Positions 33,257 through 42,092 of a DNA stretch of 64,000 nucleotides are shown here, in pieces (within the stretch, counting starts at the first letter, position 1; each line of letters opens with the position of its first letter). Origin of the DNA: Acetobacteraceae bacterium (GTDB taxonomy: Bacteria; Pseudomonadota; Alphaproteobacteria; Acetobacterales; Acetobacteraceae). A program made the position numbers and the translations under genes. The notes under the pieces are model-generated. The model was given only the letters and a program-made list of their open reading frames with translations. It was not told the DNA's origin and did no database searches. Location: contig CANGNF010000019.1 in NCBI GenBank assembly GCA_947455205.1, forward strand, positions 1 to 64,000, given 5' to 3'.

Positions 33257-35836
33257 TCAGGTCACGGCTGTGCCTGGCTTGCCGCTGGCCTTGCCCGCCG
33301 CGGAGGCCGGTTCACCGCGGCGCAGCCGGTTCTCGCCCAGGAAGAGCAGGATCGGCGCAGCGATGAAGATGGAGGAGCTGGCCGAGACGACGATGCCGAA
33401 CAGCATGGTCCAGGCGAAGCCGGACAGGGTCTGCCCGCCGAACAGCGCCAGCGGCAGGGCGGCCAGCAGCAAGGTCATGCTGGTGCCCATGGTGCGGTTC
33501 AGTGTCTCGTTGATGCTGCGGTCGATCAGCTGGCGCAGCGGCATCGTCTTGAATTTACGCAGGTTTTCCCGCATCCGGTCGTACACCACGACCTTGTCGT
33601 TGGCCGAGAAGCCGATGATGGTCAGGATGGCCGCCACCGTGGTCAGGCTGAACTCGATCCGGGTGACGGCCAGGAAGCCGACCACCTTGGTGGTGTCCAA
33701 AATCAAGGTGGTGATGGCGCCGAAGGCGAACTGCCATTCGAAGCGGAACCAGATGTAGAGCAGCATGGCGCCGAGCGAGATCGCCAGCGCGATCATGCCG
33801 CCGGTGAAGAGCTCGTCCGAGACTCGGTTGCCCACCGCGTCGGTCCGCAGGATCCGGCTGCCCGGCGCCACCTGGTCCAGCGCCCCGCGCACGCGGTTGA
33901 CGGCCACCTGGGTCTCGGCCTCGGCGCCCTGGGTCGGCAGGCGGAGCATGACGGTCGAGGCGTCGCCGAACTGCTGCACCCCGGCCTCGCCCAGGTTCAG
34001 CCCGCCGACGGCGGAGCGGATGGCGCCCAGGTCGGCCGGGCCCTCGGTACGGACCTCCATCAGGATGCCGCCCTTGAAGTCGATGCCCTTCTCCAGCCCC
34101 GGGTAGTACGCCATGACCAGGGAGGCGGTGGACAGCACGGCGGAGACGATGAGCCCGGCGAAGCGGCCGCGCATGAACTGCCAGGTGGTGTCGTCCTTCA
34201 CCAGGCGCAGCCAGGGGCGGGCCATGCGCTGGCCGAAGGTCTTGCCGTCGTTGAACACCGGCAGCTTTTCCGGGCGCTTCCAGCGATACCACCAGGAGAC
34301 GAAGAGGCGGACCAATGTGGTCGCTGTCCACATCTGCACGACGGTGCCGATGGCGACCGTGACCGCGAAGCCCTTCACCGGGCCGGAGCCGAAGCCGTAG
34401 AGGCAGGCCATGGCGATCAGGTTGGTCAGGTTGCTGTCCATGATGGTGCCGGAGGCCTTGGTGAACCCGGCCTCCAGCGCGCTGATGGGCGTGCGGCCGT
34501 TGCGGACTTCCTCGCGGATGCGCTCGTTGATCAGGATGTTGGCGTCCAGCGCGGTGCCCAGCGTCAGCACGATGCCGGCGATGCCGGGCAGGGTCAGCGT
34601 GGCTTCCAGCAGGGAGGAGGCGGCGATCAGCAGGACGATGTTGAAGAACAGCGCCACATCGGCCAGCCAGCCGAACAGGCCATAGGCCACGCCCATGTAG
34701 AGGAAGACGAACAGCGCGCCGGCCGCCAGCGAGAGCATGCCGGCACGGATCGCGTCGGCGCCCAGCTCCGGCCCGACGCTGCGTTCCTCCACCACCGTCA
34801 GCGGCGCGGGCAGGGCGCCGGCGCGCAGCAGCACCGCCAGGTCGTTGGCGGTGGCGGCGCTGAAGCTGCCGCTGATCTGGCCGCGGCCGCCGGTGATCGG
34901 CTCCCGGATGTTCGGCGCGGTGATGACCTTGTCGTCCAGCACGATGGCGAAGGGCCGGCCGGTATTGGCGCGGGTGACCTCGGCGAAGCGGCGGGTGCCG
35001 ATGCTGTCGAAGGCGAAGTTGACCACCCATTCGGCGTTGCGGCTGTCCTGGCCGGCGCGGGCGTCGGTCAGGTTGGCGCCGTCAACTTCCACCCGGCGGC
35101 GCACCGCGTAGCGCTGGTTGGCGTCGCGGTCGCCGGGCAGGAACATCACGCCAGGGGGCGGTGTGGCGGCGGCCAGGTTGGCGCCCTCATCCACCAGGTG
35201 GAAGGTCATGCGCGCGGTCTTGCCCAGCAACTGCTTGATGCGGTTGGGGTCTTCCACGCCGGGCAGCTGCACCAGGATGCGGTTCTGGCCCTGGCGGGCG
35301 ATCAGCGCCTCGGAGACGCCGGTCTGGTCGATACGGCGGCGGACGATCTCGATGGACTGCTCCACCGCGCCGCTGGCCTTGGCGCGCAGCCCGGCCTCGG
35401 TCAGCGTGCTGGTCACGGTGCCGTCGGGGGCGGTGGTGACCTCGATATCCGGGACCGTGGTGCCGGTGCTGGTCGGGATCGGGTTGGCCAGCTCCCGCAT
35501 GGCGGCGGCGGCGGTGGCGGCCTGGGCCGGGTCGCGCACGCGGAAGCTCATGCGCCGGCTGTTGGGGTCCGAGGTGAGGCCGACATACTGGATGCGGCCG
35601 TCGCGCAGCTTGGTGCGGGCGGCGTCGGCCAGGGATTCGACGCGCTCCTTCACCACGGCGACGGTGTCCACCTCCAGCAGCAGGTAGCTGCCGCCGCGCA
35701 GGTCCAGGCCGAGGGAGAGCTGGTGCACCCAGCCGGGCAGGGCGGCCCGGGGGAACAGGTTGGGCAGGCTCAGCAGCAGGCCCAGCAGGCAGACGCCCAG
35801 GATGGCGTAGGTCTTCCAGCGCGCGAAATAAAGCAT
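33257..35836 (-). CDS. secDF: Fused protein translocase subunit SecDF
   Basis: 859 residues joining SecD (about 1-510) and SecF (about 540-850). SecD opens MLYFARWKTYAILGVCLLGL and has GLDLRGGSYLLLEVD, the large periplasmic domain, and the membrane block with GTALDANILINERIREE. The SecF half has KGIDFKGGILMEVRTEG and FSANDKVVVYDRMRENLR. SecDF uses proton flow to pull exported proteins through SecYEG. Many alphaproteobacteria have separate SecD and SecF; the fusion here is continuous with no stop. yajC is not in the window. Confidence 0.97.
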   Translation of the reverse strand: MLYFARWKTYAILGVCLLGLLLSLPNLFPRAALPGWVHQLSLGLDLRGGSYLLLEVDTVAVVKERVESLADAARTKLRDGRIQYVGLTSDPNSRRMSFRVRDPAQAATAAAAMRELANPIPTSTGTTVPDIEVTTAPDGTVTSTLTEAGLRAKASGAVEQSIEIVRRRIDQTGVSEALIARQGQNRILVQLPGVEDPNRIKQLLGKTARMTFHLVDEGANLAAATPPPGVMFLPGDRDANQRYAVRRRVEVDGANLTDARAGQDSRNAEWVVNFAFDSIGTRRFAEVTRANTGRPFAIVLDDKVITAPNIREPITGGRGQISGSFSAATANDLAVLLRAGALPAPLTVVEERSVGPELGADAIRAGMLSLAAGALFVFLYMGVAYGLFGWLADVALFFNIVLLIAASSLLEATLTLPGIAGIVLTLGTALDANILINERIREEVRNGRTPISALEAGFTKASGTIMDSNLTNLIAMACLYGFGSGPVKGFAVTVAIGTVVQMWTATTLVRLFVSWWYRWKRPEKLPVFNDGKTFGQRMARPWLRLVKDDTTWQFMRGRFAGLIVSAVLSTASLVMAYYPGLEKGIDFKGGILMEVRTEGPADLGAIRSAVGGLNLGEAGVQQFGDASTVMLRLPTQGAEAETQVAVNRVRGALDQVAPGSRILRTDAVGNRVSDELFTGGMIALAISLGAMLLYIWFRFEWQFAFGAITTLILDTTKVVGFLAVTRIEFSLTTVAAILTIIGFSANDKVVVYDRMRENLRKFKTMPLRQLIDRSINETLNRTMGTSMTLLLAALPLALFGGQTLSGFAWTMLFGIVVSASSSIFIAAPILLFLGENRLRRGEPASAAGKASGKPGTAVT

Positions 35837-35992
35837 GGAGGCAGAGTATCCCTGGCCGGGGATAGCCCCCCGGGTTGTGGCGGGCGGAACATGACGGCGG
35901 GGGCCAGGGGACGCAAGGTTGGAAGCACGGGAGGGGTGCGGCGGCGGCCGGGCCGTGGTACGGCGCGGGCGCGTTTCGGGTGGGGGTCTGGC

Positions 35993-36922
35993 GTGGCGTT
36001 ACCGCGGGTTGGCGTGTTGGGCGTGGGGCATTTCGGCCGGTTCCATGCGGTGAAGCTGGCGGCGCGGGGCTGCCTGGCGGCGCTGCACGACGCCAGCGCG
36101 GACCGCGCGGCCCAGGTGGCGGCGGAGCTGGGCTGCCCGGCCCTGGACGCGGCGGGCGTCATCGCGGCCAGCGACGCCGTGCTGGTGACGGCGCCGACCG
36201 CCTACCACCACGCATTGGGGCTGGCGGTGCTGCGGGCCGGGCGGCACCTCTTCGTGGAAAAGCCGATGGCGGCCACGCTGGACCAGGCGCGGGAGCTGGA
36301 GGCCGAGGCCAAGGCGCGCGGCCTGGTGCTGCAGGTGGGGCATATCGAGCGGTATTCGGCGGCGCTGCGGGCGGTGAAGGCCGCCGCCGCCGGCAGCCAG
36401 CCCTTGGCGCTGGAGGCGACCCGCGTGGCGCCGTTCCGCCCGCGCAGCCTGGATGTGAGCGTGGTGATGGACCTGATGGTGCATGACCTGGACCTGGTGC
36501 TGGACCTCGCGGGGTCGCCGCTGGTTTCGGTGCAGGCGGCCGGCACGCGGGTGGTCAGCGACAAGCTGGACTTCGCCGTGGCGCAGCTTGGCTTTGCCAA
36601 TGGCGCCCGGGCCACCGTGACGGCCAGCCGGGTTTCCGTGGCGCTGGAACGGCGGCTGCGGCTGCTGGGCGCCCAGGGCGAGATGCGCGTGGACTTCCTG
36701 GCCCGCAGCCTGGAGATGCTGCGCCCCGGCGGCGCCGAACCCCGCGCCGACATGCCCGGCTGGGGACTGGATAAGGCCACCTGGACCGATCATGACAGCC
36801 TGGAGGCGGAACACGCGGCCTTTTTGGCCAGCGTGACCGAAGGTGCCGCGGTGGAGGCGGATGCCGCCGTGGGGCTGCGGGCGCTGGATGCCTGCCTGCG
36901 GGTGGAACAGGCCTGCGGGTAG
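35993..36922 (+). CDS. Gfo/Idh/MocA-family oxidoreductase
   Basis: 309 residues from a GTG at 35993; no ATG is available in frame near the fold start. The NAD(P)-binding motif GVLGVGHFGRFHAVKLAA is N-terminal and the signature EKPMA is at about residue 88. The segment LVLQVGHIERYSAALRA resembles the active-site helix of sugar-nucleotide dehydrogenases such as GnnA of lipid A biosynthesis, but this is only suggestive. It is divergent from secDF and ends back to back with a Bug receptor gene. Confidence 0.85.
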   Translation: MALPRVGVLGVGHFGRFHAVKLAARGCLAALHDASADRAAQVAAELGCPALDAAGVIAASDAVLVTAPTAYHHALGLAVLRAGRHLFVEKPMAATLDQARELEAEAKARGLVLQVGHIERYSAALRAVKAAAAGSQPLALEATRVAPFRPRSLDVSVVMDLMVHDLDLVLDLAGSPLVSVQAAGTRVVSDKLDFAVAQLGFANGARATVTASRVSVALERRLRLLGAQGEMRVDFLARSLEMLRPGGAEPRADMPGWGLDKATWTDHDSLEAEHAAFLASVTEGAAVEADAAVGLRALDACLRVEQACG

Positions 36923-37885
36923 CTACTCCACCCGGATCCCCGTTGCCTTCTGCAGGTCGCGCCACTTGGCGATATCCGCCGCCACCTTGGCGGTGAAGGC
37001 GGCGGGCGTGGTGCCTTCCACATCCAGCCCGTTGTCGTTGAACAGCTTGGTGATCTCGGGCGTCGCCAGCGCGGCGGTGAACTCGCGGTGGTAGCGGTCC
37101 ACCATCCAGGCCGGGGCCTGGGCGGGCAGGAAGATGCCGTACCAGCTGTTGACCTCGAAGCCCGGGAAGCTCTCGTGCAGGGTCGGCAGTTCCGGCAGCG
37201 CCACGTTGCGGCGCAGCGTGCTGACCGCCATCGGCCGCAGCCGGTTAGCGCGGATGTGCTGCATGACCGCGCCGGCATTGAGGAAGCACATGTCGATGCG
37301 CTCGGCCAGCATCTCCGTGATCGGCGCCGCCGCGCCGGTGAAGGGCACGTGCAGCAGCCGCACCCCGGCGTCGCGGGCCAGCATTTCGCCGGCCAGGTGG
37401 GTGGTGCTGGCCGGGCCGACCGAGCCATAGGTCAGCGGCTCCCGCGCCGCCTTGGCCTTGGCGATCAGCGCGGCGATGTTCTCCGCCCCCAGCCCCATGC
37501 GGGTGACCAGCACCAGCGGGGAGCTGACCAACTGCGTCACCGGGGTGAAGTCGCGCACCGGGTCGAAGCCGACATTGGCCTGGAACACCGGGCTGATGGT
37601 GTTGGGCCCGGCATGGCCGAACAGCACGGTATGGCCATCCGCCGGGCTGCGGGCGACCAGGGCGGTGGCGATGGTGCCATTGGCGCCGGCGCGGTTCTCC
37701 ATCACCACCGGCTTGCCCAGCGTATCCGTCAGCCGCAGCGCCAGGGGGCGCGCCACCAGGTCGGCCGGGCCGCCGGGGGTCCAGGGGTTGATCAACCGCA
37801 CGGCGCGGTCCGGCCAGCCGGCCGGGGCCTGCGCCAAAGCAGGGGTGGCGAGCAGCGAGGCGAGCAGCGCGCGGCGGGGGATCAT
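36923..37885 (-). CDS. Tripartite tricarboxylate transporter (Bug) substrate-binding protein
   Basis: 320 residues with signal MIPRRALLASLLATPALAQ. Mature motifs are VRLINPWTPGGPADLVARPL and VVMENRAGANGTIATALVAR, typical ligand loops of Bug receptors. Its start overlaps the stop of the acyl-CoA dehydrogenase gene (ATGA), so the receptor may bind a carboxylic acid that the dehydrogenase then handles as a CoA ester. No membrane partners are encoded here. Confidence 0.92.
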   Translation of the reverse strand: MIPRRALLASLLATPALAQAPAGWPDRAVRLINPWTPGGPADLVARPLALRLTDTLGKPVVMENRAGANGTIATALVARSPADGHTVLFGHAGPNTISPVFQANVGFDPVRDFTPVTQLVSSPLVLVTRMGLGAENIAALIAKAKAAREPLTYGSVGPASTTHLAGEMLARDAGVRLLHVPFTGAAAPITEMLAERIDMCFLNAGAVMQHIRANRLRPMAVSTLRRNVALPELPTLHESFPGFEVNSWYGIFLPAQAPAWMVDRYHREFTAALATPEITKLFNDNGLDVEGTTPAAFTAKVAADIAKWRDLQKATGIRVE

Positions 37886-39027
37886 GCCAGCAACTCCCGG
37901 GCGATCAGCATGCGCTGGATTTCGGAGGCACCCTCGCCGACGCGGTAGTGGCGGATGTCGCGGTAGAAGCGCTCCACCGGCAACCCGCCGCGCACCAGGC
38001 CGGCGCCGCCATGGATCTGCACCGCGCGGTCGGCGACGCGGCCGACCATCTCGCTGCACATCAGCTTCACCTGCGCCGTGGCCTGGCCGAGCTCGGCGCC
38101 GGCGGCGTGCTGGCGCAGCACCTCGTACATGAAGGCGCGGCAGGCGTTCAGCTCCACCGCGCTGTCGGCCAGCATCCACTGGATCGCCTGGCGCTCGCTC
38201 AGCGGCTTGCCGAAGGTGGTGCGGTTCTTGGCGTGCTCGATGCTCATTTCCAGCAGGCGGTCGGCGGCGCCGATGCAGGCGGCGGAGACACCCATGCGGC
38301 CATGCGTCAGCGAGCCCATGGCGGCGGCGAAGCCCTTGCCGACCTCCCCCAGCACCGCGTCATCCGGCAGGAAGCAGTCGGTGAAGGTCAGCTCGGCCAG
38401 CTCGATCGCCTCGCTGCCGATGGTGGTGTCCACGCGCGTGACCTCGAAGCCGGGCGTGCCTTTTTCCAGCAGGAAGGCGGTGATGCCGCCGCGGGCGCGC
38501 TTCTCGGGGTCGGTCACCGCCATCAGCATGATGACGTCCGCCTTGTTGGCGCCGCTGATCCAGTGCTTGCGGCCGTTCAGCACCCAGCCGCCAGGCGCCT
38601 TGGTGGCGCGGGTCTTCATGGCGGCGGCGTCGCTGCCGGCATCGGGCTCGGTCAGGCCGAAGCTGGCGCGCAGCCGGCCGCTGGCCAGGCCGGGCAGCCA
38701 GCGCTCGCGCTGCGCCTCCGTCCCCAGCTTCAGGATGCCGGTGGGGCAGAGGCCGGAGGTGTAGTCCAGGATCAGGGTGAAGACGCGGTGGCTGCGGCCC
38801 AGCTCCTCCTGCGCAATGCAGTAGGTGGGCAGGTCGGCGTCCATGCCGCCGTACTGCGCCGGCATCAGCATGCCCAGCAGCCCCTGGTCGCGCATCAGGT
38901 CCCAGGCGGCGTCCGGCACCTGGCCGGTGCGGTCGATCTCGGCGGCCACCGTGTGCAGCCTGGCGGTGACGAAGCCGCGGAGTTGCTGGCGCAGCTCGGC
39001 CAGGGTGTCGTTGATCTCAAGGCGCAT
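37882..39027 (-). CDS. Acyl-CoA dehydrogenase
   Basis: 381 residues from ATG 39027 with GGGAGA ahead. The three domains are visible: helical N-terminus, beta middle with FGLTEPDAGSDAAAMKTRA and HWISGANKADVIML that bind FAD and substrate, and C-terminal helices with RTTFGKPLSERQAIQWMLAD, QIHGGAGLVRG and RVGEGASEIQRM, where Glu of EGASE is the usual catalytic base position. It should introduce a 2,3 double bond into an acyl-CoA and pass electrons to ETF. It is coupled to a Bug receptor. Confidence 0.95.
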   Translation of the reverse strand: MRLEINDTLAELRQQLRGFVTARLHTVAAEIDRTGQVPDAAWDLMRDQGLLGMLMPAQYGGMDADLPTYCIAQEELGRSHRVFTLILDYTSGLCPTGILKLGTEAQRERWLPGLASGRLRASFGLTEPDAGSDAAAMKTRATKAPGGWVLNGRKHWISGANKADVIMLMAVTDPEKRARGGITAFLLEKGTPGFEVTRVDTTIGSEAIELAELTFTDCFLPDDAVLGEVGKGFAAAMGSLTHGRMGVSAACIGAADRLLEMSIEHAKNRTTFGKPLSERQAIQWMLADSAVELNACRAFMYEVLRQHAAGAELGQATAQVKLMCSEMVGRVADRAVQIHGGAGLVRGGLPVERFYRDIRHYRVGEGASEIQRMLIARELLA

Positions 39028-39147
39028 GCCGTTTCTCCCGAGGGGGCATGGTGGCCTGGAAGCCGGGCGCTGGCCAGGGGGAGAGACCCACGGTTGCCTC
39101 CGGCGCGGGGTGGTTGCACCTTGGCGCCAACCAGTGAGGACACGACC

Positions 39148-40503
39148 ATGGGTACCTACGTCAGCGACAGCCGCTTGTTCCGCGACCAGTTCAGCACGCC
39201 GCGGATGCGCGAGATCTTCTCGGACGAGAATTGCGTGCAGAAGTGGCTGGATGTGGAGGCGGGGCTGGCCAAGGTGCAGGCGCGGCTGGGCATCATTCCG
39301 GCGGATGCGGCGGAGACCATCATCGCCACCTGCAAGGTGCAGCTGCTGGACCTGGACGCGATGAAGCTGGAGATGGACCGCACCAGCCACCCGATCGTGC
39401 CGCTGCTGCGGGAGATGAAGAAGGCCAGCCCGACGCCGGCGATGGAGTGGGTGCACTACGGCGCCACCACGCAGGACATCATGGACACCGGCGTGGTGCT
39501 GCAGGTGCGGGAAGGGCTGGACGAGATCGACGCCGGGATGAAGGCGCTGCTGGCGGCGGCCTGCGCGCTGGCCGAGAAGCACCGTGACCTGGCGATGGCC
39601 GGGCGCAGCCATGGCCAGCAGGCGCTGCCGATCACCTTCGGCTTCAAGGCCGCCGGCTGGGCCGCCGAGATTGCCCGCAGCATGGACCGCTTGGCGCAGA
39701 TGCGCGAACGCGTGCTGGTCGGCAGCTTCGCCGGCGCCATCGGCACGCTGGCGGCGCTGGGCGACAAGGGCGCGGCGGTGCAGGACGGGCTGTTCGAGGA
39801 GCTGGGCCTGGCGAACGGGCTGATCACCTGGCACACCGCGCGCGACGGCATGGCGGAGCTGGCCTGCACGCTGGGCATTCTGGCGGGCACGCTGGGCCGG
39901 ATCGCGCATGAGATCTACGAGCTGCAGAAGACCGAGTTCTCGGAGTTGGAGGAACCGTTCAACCCCGGCAAGGTCGGCAGCAGCACCATGCCGCACAAGC
40001 GCAACCCGCCGGCCTGCGAGGGCATCGTCGCCCTGGCCCGCGCGGTGCGCGCCATTGTGCCGCAGGCGGTGGAATGCGTGATCGCCGACCATGAGCGCGA
40101 CAAGATCGTGCTGCAGAGCGAACGCGAGTTCACCAGCCGGCTGATGTGCATGACGCATGCGGCGGTGATGAAGACCGGCTTCGTGCTGCGCGGCCTGACC
40201 GTGCGCGGCGACATGATGCAGCGCAACCTGGGCGCGCTGAACGGCCTGCTGATGAGCGAGCCGGTGATGTTCACGCTGGGCCACAAGGTCGGCAAGCAGG
40301 AAGCGCATGAGATGGTCTACGAGGTGTGCATGCACGCCTTCGAGCACGGCATTCCCCTGAAGACCGCGCTGCTGGCCAACAACGCCATCGCGTCCGCGCT
40401 GACCGAGGCGGAGATCGACGCGGTGCTGGACCCCAACACCTATACCGGCCTGTCGGGCTATTTCGTGGACCGCGTGCTGGCGGGCGTGAAGGGCAAGCTG
40501 TGA
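39148..40503 (+). CDS. Fumarase/aspartase-superfamily lyase (PurB/PcaB-like)
   Basis: 451 residues from ATG 39148 with GAGGA ahead. The signature GSSTMPHKRNPPACE is at about residue 276; HYGATTQDIMDTG and AGRSHGQQALPITFGFKAA are the other two conserved regions. This set matches adenylosuccinate lyase and 3-carboxymuconate cycloisomerase. Gene context with CoA enzymes argues for a catabolic role such as carboxymuconate- or aspartate-adduct chemistry, not purine synthesis, but this is inference. The stop overlaps the next start by GTGA. Confidence 0.88.
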   Translation: MGTYVSDSRLFRDQFSTPRMREIFSDENCVQKWLDVEAGLAKVQARLGIIPADAAETIIATCKVQLLDLDAMKLEMDRTSHPIVPLLREMKKASPTPAMEWVHYGATTQDIMDTGVVLQVREGLDEIDAGMKALLAAACALAEKHRDLAMAGRSHGQQALPITFGFKAAGWAAEIARSMDRLAQMRERVLVGSFAGAIGTLAALGDKGAAVQDGLFEELGLANGLITWHTARDGMAELACTLGILAGTLGRIAHEIYELQKTEFSELEEPFNPGKVGSSTMPHKRNPPACEGIVALARAVRAIVPQAVECVIADHERDKIVLQSEREFTSRLMCMTHAAVMKTGFVLRGLTVRGDMMQRNLGALNGLLMSEPVMFTLGHKVGKQEAHEMVYEVCMHAFEHGIPLKTALLANNAIASALTEAEIDAVLDPNTYTGLSGYFVDRVLAGVKGKL

Positions 40504-41222
40504 CCTTCCGGCTGGAACGCGAGGGCGATATCGCCACGCTGGTGCTGGCCAACCCGTCGCGGGGGAATGCGCTTTCCCCCGCGCTGGTGGCGGCGCTGGA
40601 TGGCGGGCTGGACCAGGCGGTGGCGGAGGGTGCGCGGCTGGTGGTGCTGCGCGGGGAGGGCCGGCATTTCTGCACCGGCTTCGACCTTTCCGACCTGCCG
40701 GAGCTGAGCGACGGCGACCTGCTGCTGCGCGTGGTGCATATCGAGCTGCTGCTGCAGAAGCTGGGGGGCATGCCGGTGACCACGCTGGCCATCGGCAGCG
40801 GCCGCACCTTCGGCGCCGGGGCGGACCTGTTCGCCGCCTGCGACCACCGCGTGGCGCTGGAGGGGGCGAGCTTCTCCTTCCCCGGCCCGGCCTTTGGCCT
40901 GGCGCTGGGCACGGCGCGGCTGGCCGAGCGCGTCGGTGCCACGGCGGCGCGGGCGCTGCTGCTGGCGGGGCGGGAGGTGACGGCCGCCGAGGCGCTGTCC
41001 CTGGGCCTGGCGACGCGGGTGGTGGCCGACCCGGCCGAGGCGATGGCCGCCGCCGCGCAGGCCGCACGCCGGCTTGATGCGCCGACGGTGGCGCTGCTGC
41101 ACGCCCGCACGCGCGGCGCCGATGACGCGGCCGACCTGGCGGCGCTGGTGCGCTCGGCGGCGCGGCCGGGGTTGAAGGCGCGCATCGAGGCCTATCGCGC
41201 GGCGGTGGCGGCGAAGCGCTGA
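40500..41222 (+). CDS. Enoyl-CoA hydratase/isomerase family protein
   Basis: 240 residues from a GTG at 40500 that overlaps the lyase stop. The crotonase fold shows LVLRGEGRHFCTGFDLSDL (oxyanion loop) and TLAIGSGRTFGAGADLFAACDHR. The second oxyanion Gly and one candidate acidic residue are present, but the usual Glu pair is not clear, so the reaction may differ from simple hydration. Coupling to the lyase suggests consecutive or shared steps. Confidence 0.85.
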   Translation: MTFRLEREGDIATLVLANPSRGNALSPALVAALDGGLDQAVAEGARLVVLRGEGRHFCTGFDLSDLPELSDGDLLLRVVHIELLLQKLGGMPVTTLAIGSGRTFGAGADLFAACDHRVALEGASFSFPGPAFGLALGTARLAERVGATAARALLLAGREVTAAEALSLGLATRVVADPAEAMAAAAQAARRLDAPTVALLHARTRGADDAADLAALVRSAARPGLKARIEAYRAAVAAKR

Positions 41223-41281
41223 TCGCCGCCCTTCGATTTTGGCGAGCGGCGCGAGGTTGCCTGCACGCTGGAACAAGCCGC

Positions 41282-41297
41282 TTGACGTAAGCGTCAA
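41282..41297. promoter_or_regulatory. 16-bp perfect inverted repeat upstream of an enoyl-CoA hydratase
   Basis: TTGACG (41282-41287) and CGTCAA (41292-41297) flank TAAG, 36 bases before the next ATG. It resembles sites of MerR-type (LiuR-like) regulators of acyl-CoA metabolism in proteobacteria. Confidence 0.5.
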
Positions 41298-41333
41298 CCT
41301 CGGGCGGAGTGCGGCAAAACAAGGAGCCGTCGC

Positions 41334-42080
41334 ATGTCCGAGAAAGTCCATGTCGAGCTGATCGATGGGGTGTGCCGCATCACCCTCGACCGCGTGGCGA
41401 AGAAGAACGCGCTGACGCGGGACATGTACAAGGCCATTGCCGATGCGCTGGAAAGCGCGGCCACCGATGACGCGGTGGGCTGCGTGCTGATCACCGGCAC
41501 CGGCGGCGTGTTCTCGGCCGGCAACGACATCGACGACTTCCAGAAGGCCAAGGACGAGCCGCAGAAGCAGCACTCCGACAGCGCGCGGATCTACGGCAGC
41601 CTGCCGACCTACCCCAAGCCGGTGGTGGCCGCGGTGGATGGGCTGGCGATCGGCATCGGCATCACGCTGCTGCTGCATTGCGACATGGTCTATTGCAGCA
41701 CCGCCGCGCGGTTCCGCATGCCCTTCGTGGACCTGGGCCTGGTGCCGGAACTGGGCGCCTCCATGCTGGTGCCGGCGCTGGCCGGGCGGCACAAGGCGGC
41801 CGAGCTGATCCTGCTGGGCGACTTCTTCGACGCCGCGACGGCGGAGAGCATCGGCCTGGTGAACAAGGTACTGCCGCCGGAGGAGCTGGGCGCCTACGCG
41901 CTCGGCATCTGCAAGCGCCTGGCGGCCAAGCCGCGCACCTCCATGCGGCTCACCAAGGGCCTGCTGCGGCGCGGGGCGGAGGCGGTGCATGAGCAGATCG
42001 CCGCCGAGATGGTGCTGTTCCGCCAGCAGCTGGTGTCGCCGGAAGTGCAGGCCATCATGGCCGGCGTGCTGAAGCGCTGA
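41334..42080 (+). CDS. Enoyl-CoA hydratase
   Basis: 248 residues with AGGAG ahead of ATG 41334. LITGTGGVFSAGNDIDDF and KPVVAAVDGLAIGIGITLLLHCD form the oxyanion hole, and FVDLGLVPELGASMLVP has the position of the catalytic acid. It should hydrate or isomerise an enoyl-CoA. It has its own likely control region with an inverted repeat and is followed after 12 bases by the nitronate monooxygenase-like gene. Confidence 0.92.
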   Translation: MSEKVHVELIDGVCRITLDRVAKKNALTRDMYKAIADALESAATDDAVGCVLITGTGGVFSAGNDIDDFQKAKDEPQKQHSDSARIYGSLPTYPKPVVAAVDGLAIGIGITLLLHCDMVYCSTAARFRMPFVDLGLVPELGASMLVPALAGRHKAAELILLGDFFDAATAESIGLVNKVLPPEELGAYALGICKRLAAKPRTSMRLTKGLLRRGAEAVHEQIAAEMVLFRQQLVSPEVQAIMAGVLKR

Positions 42081-42092
42081 GGAGAGCCTGCG

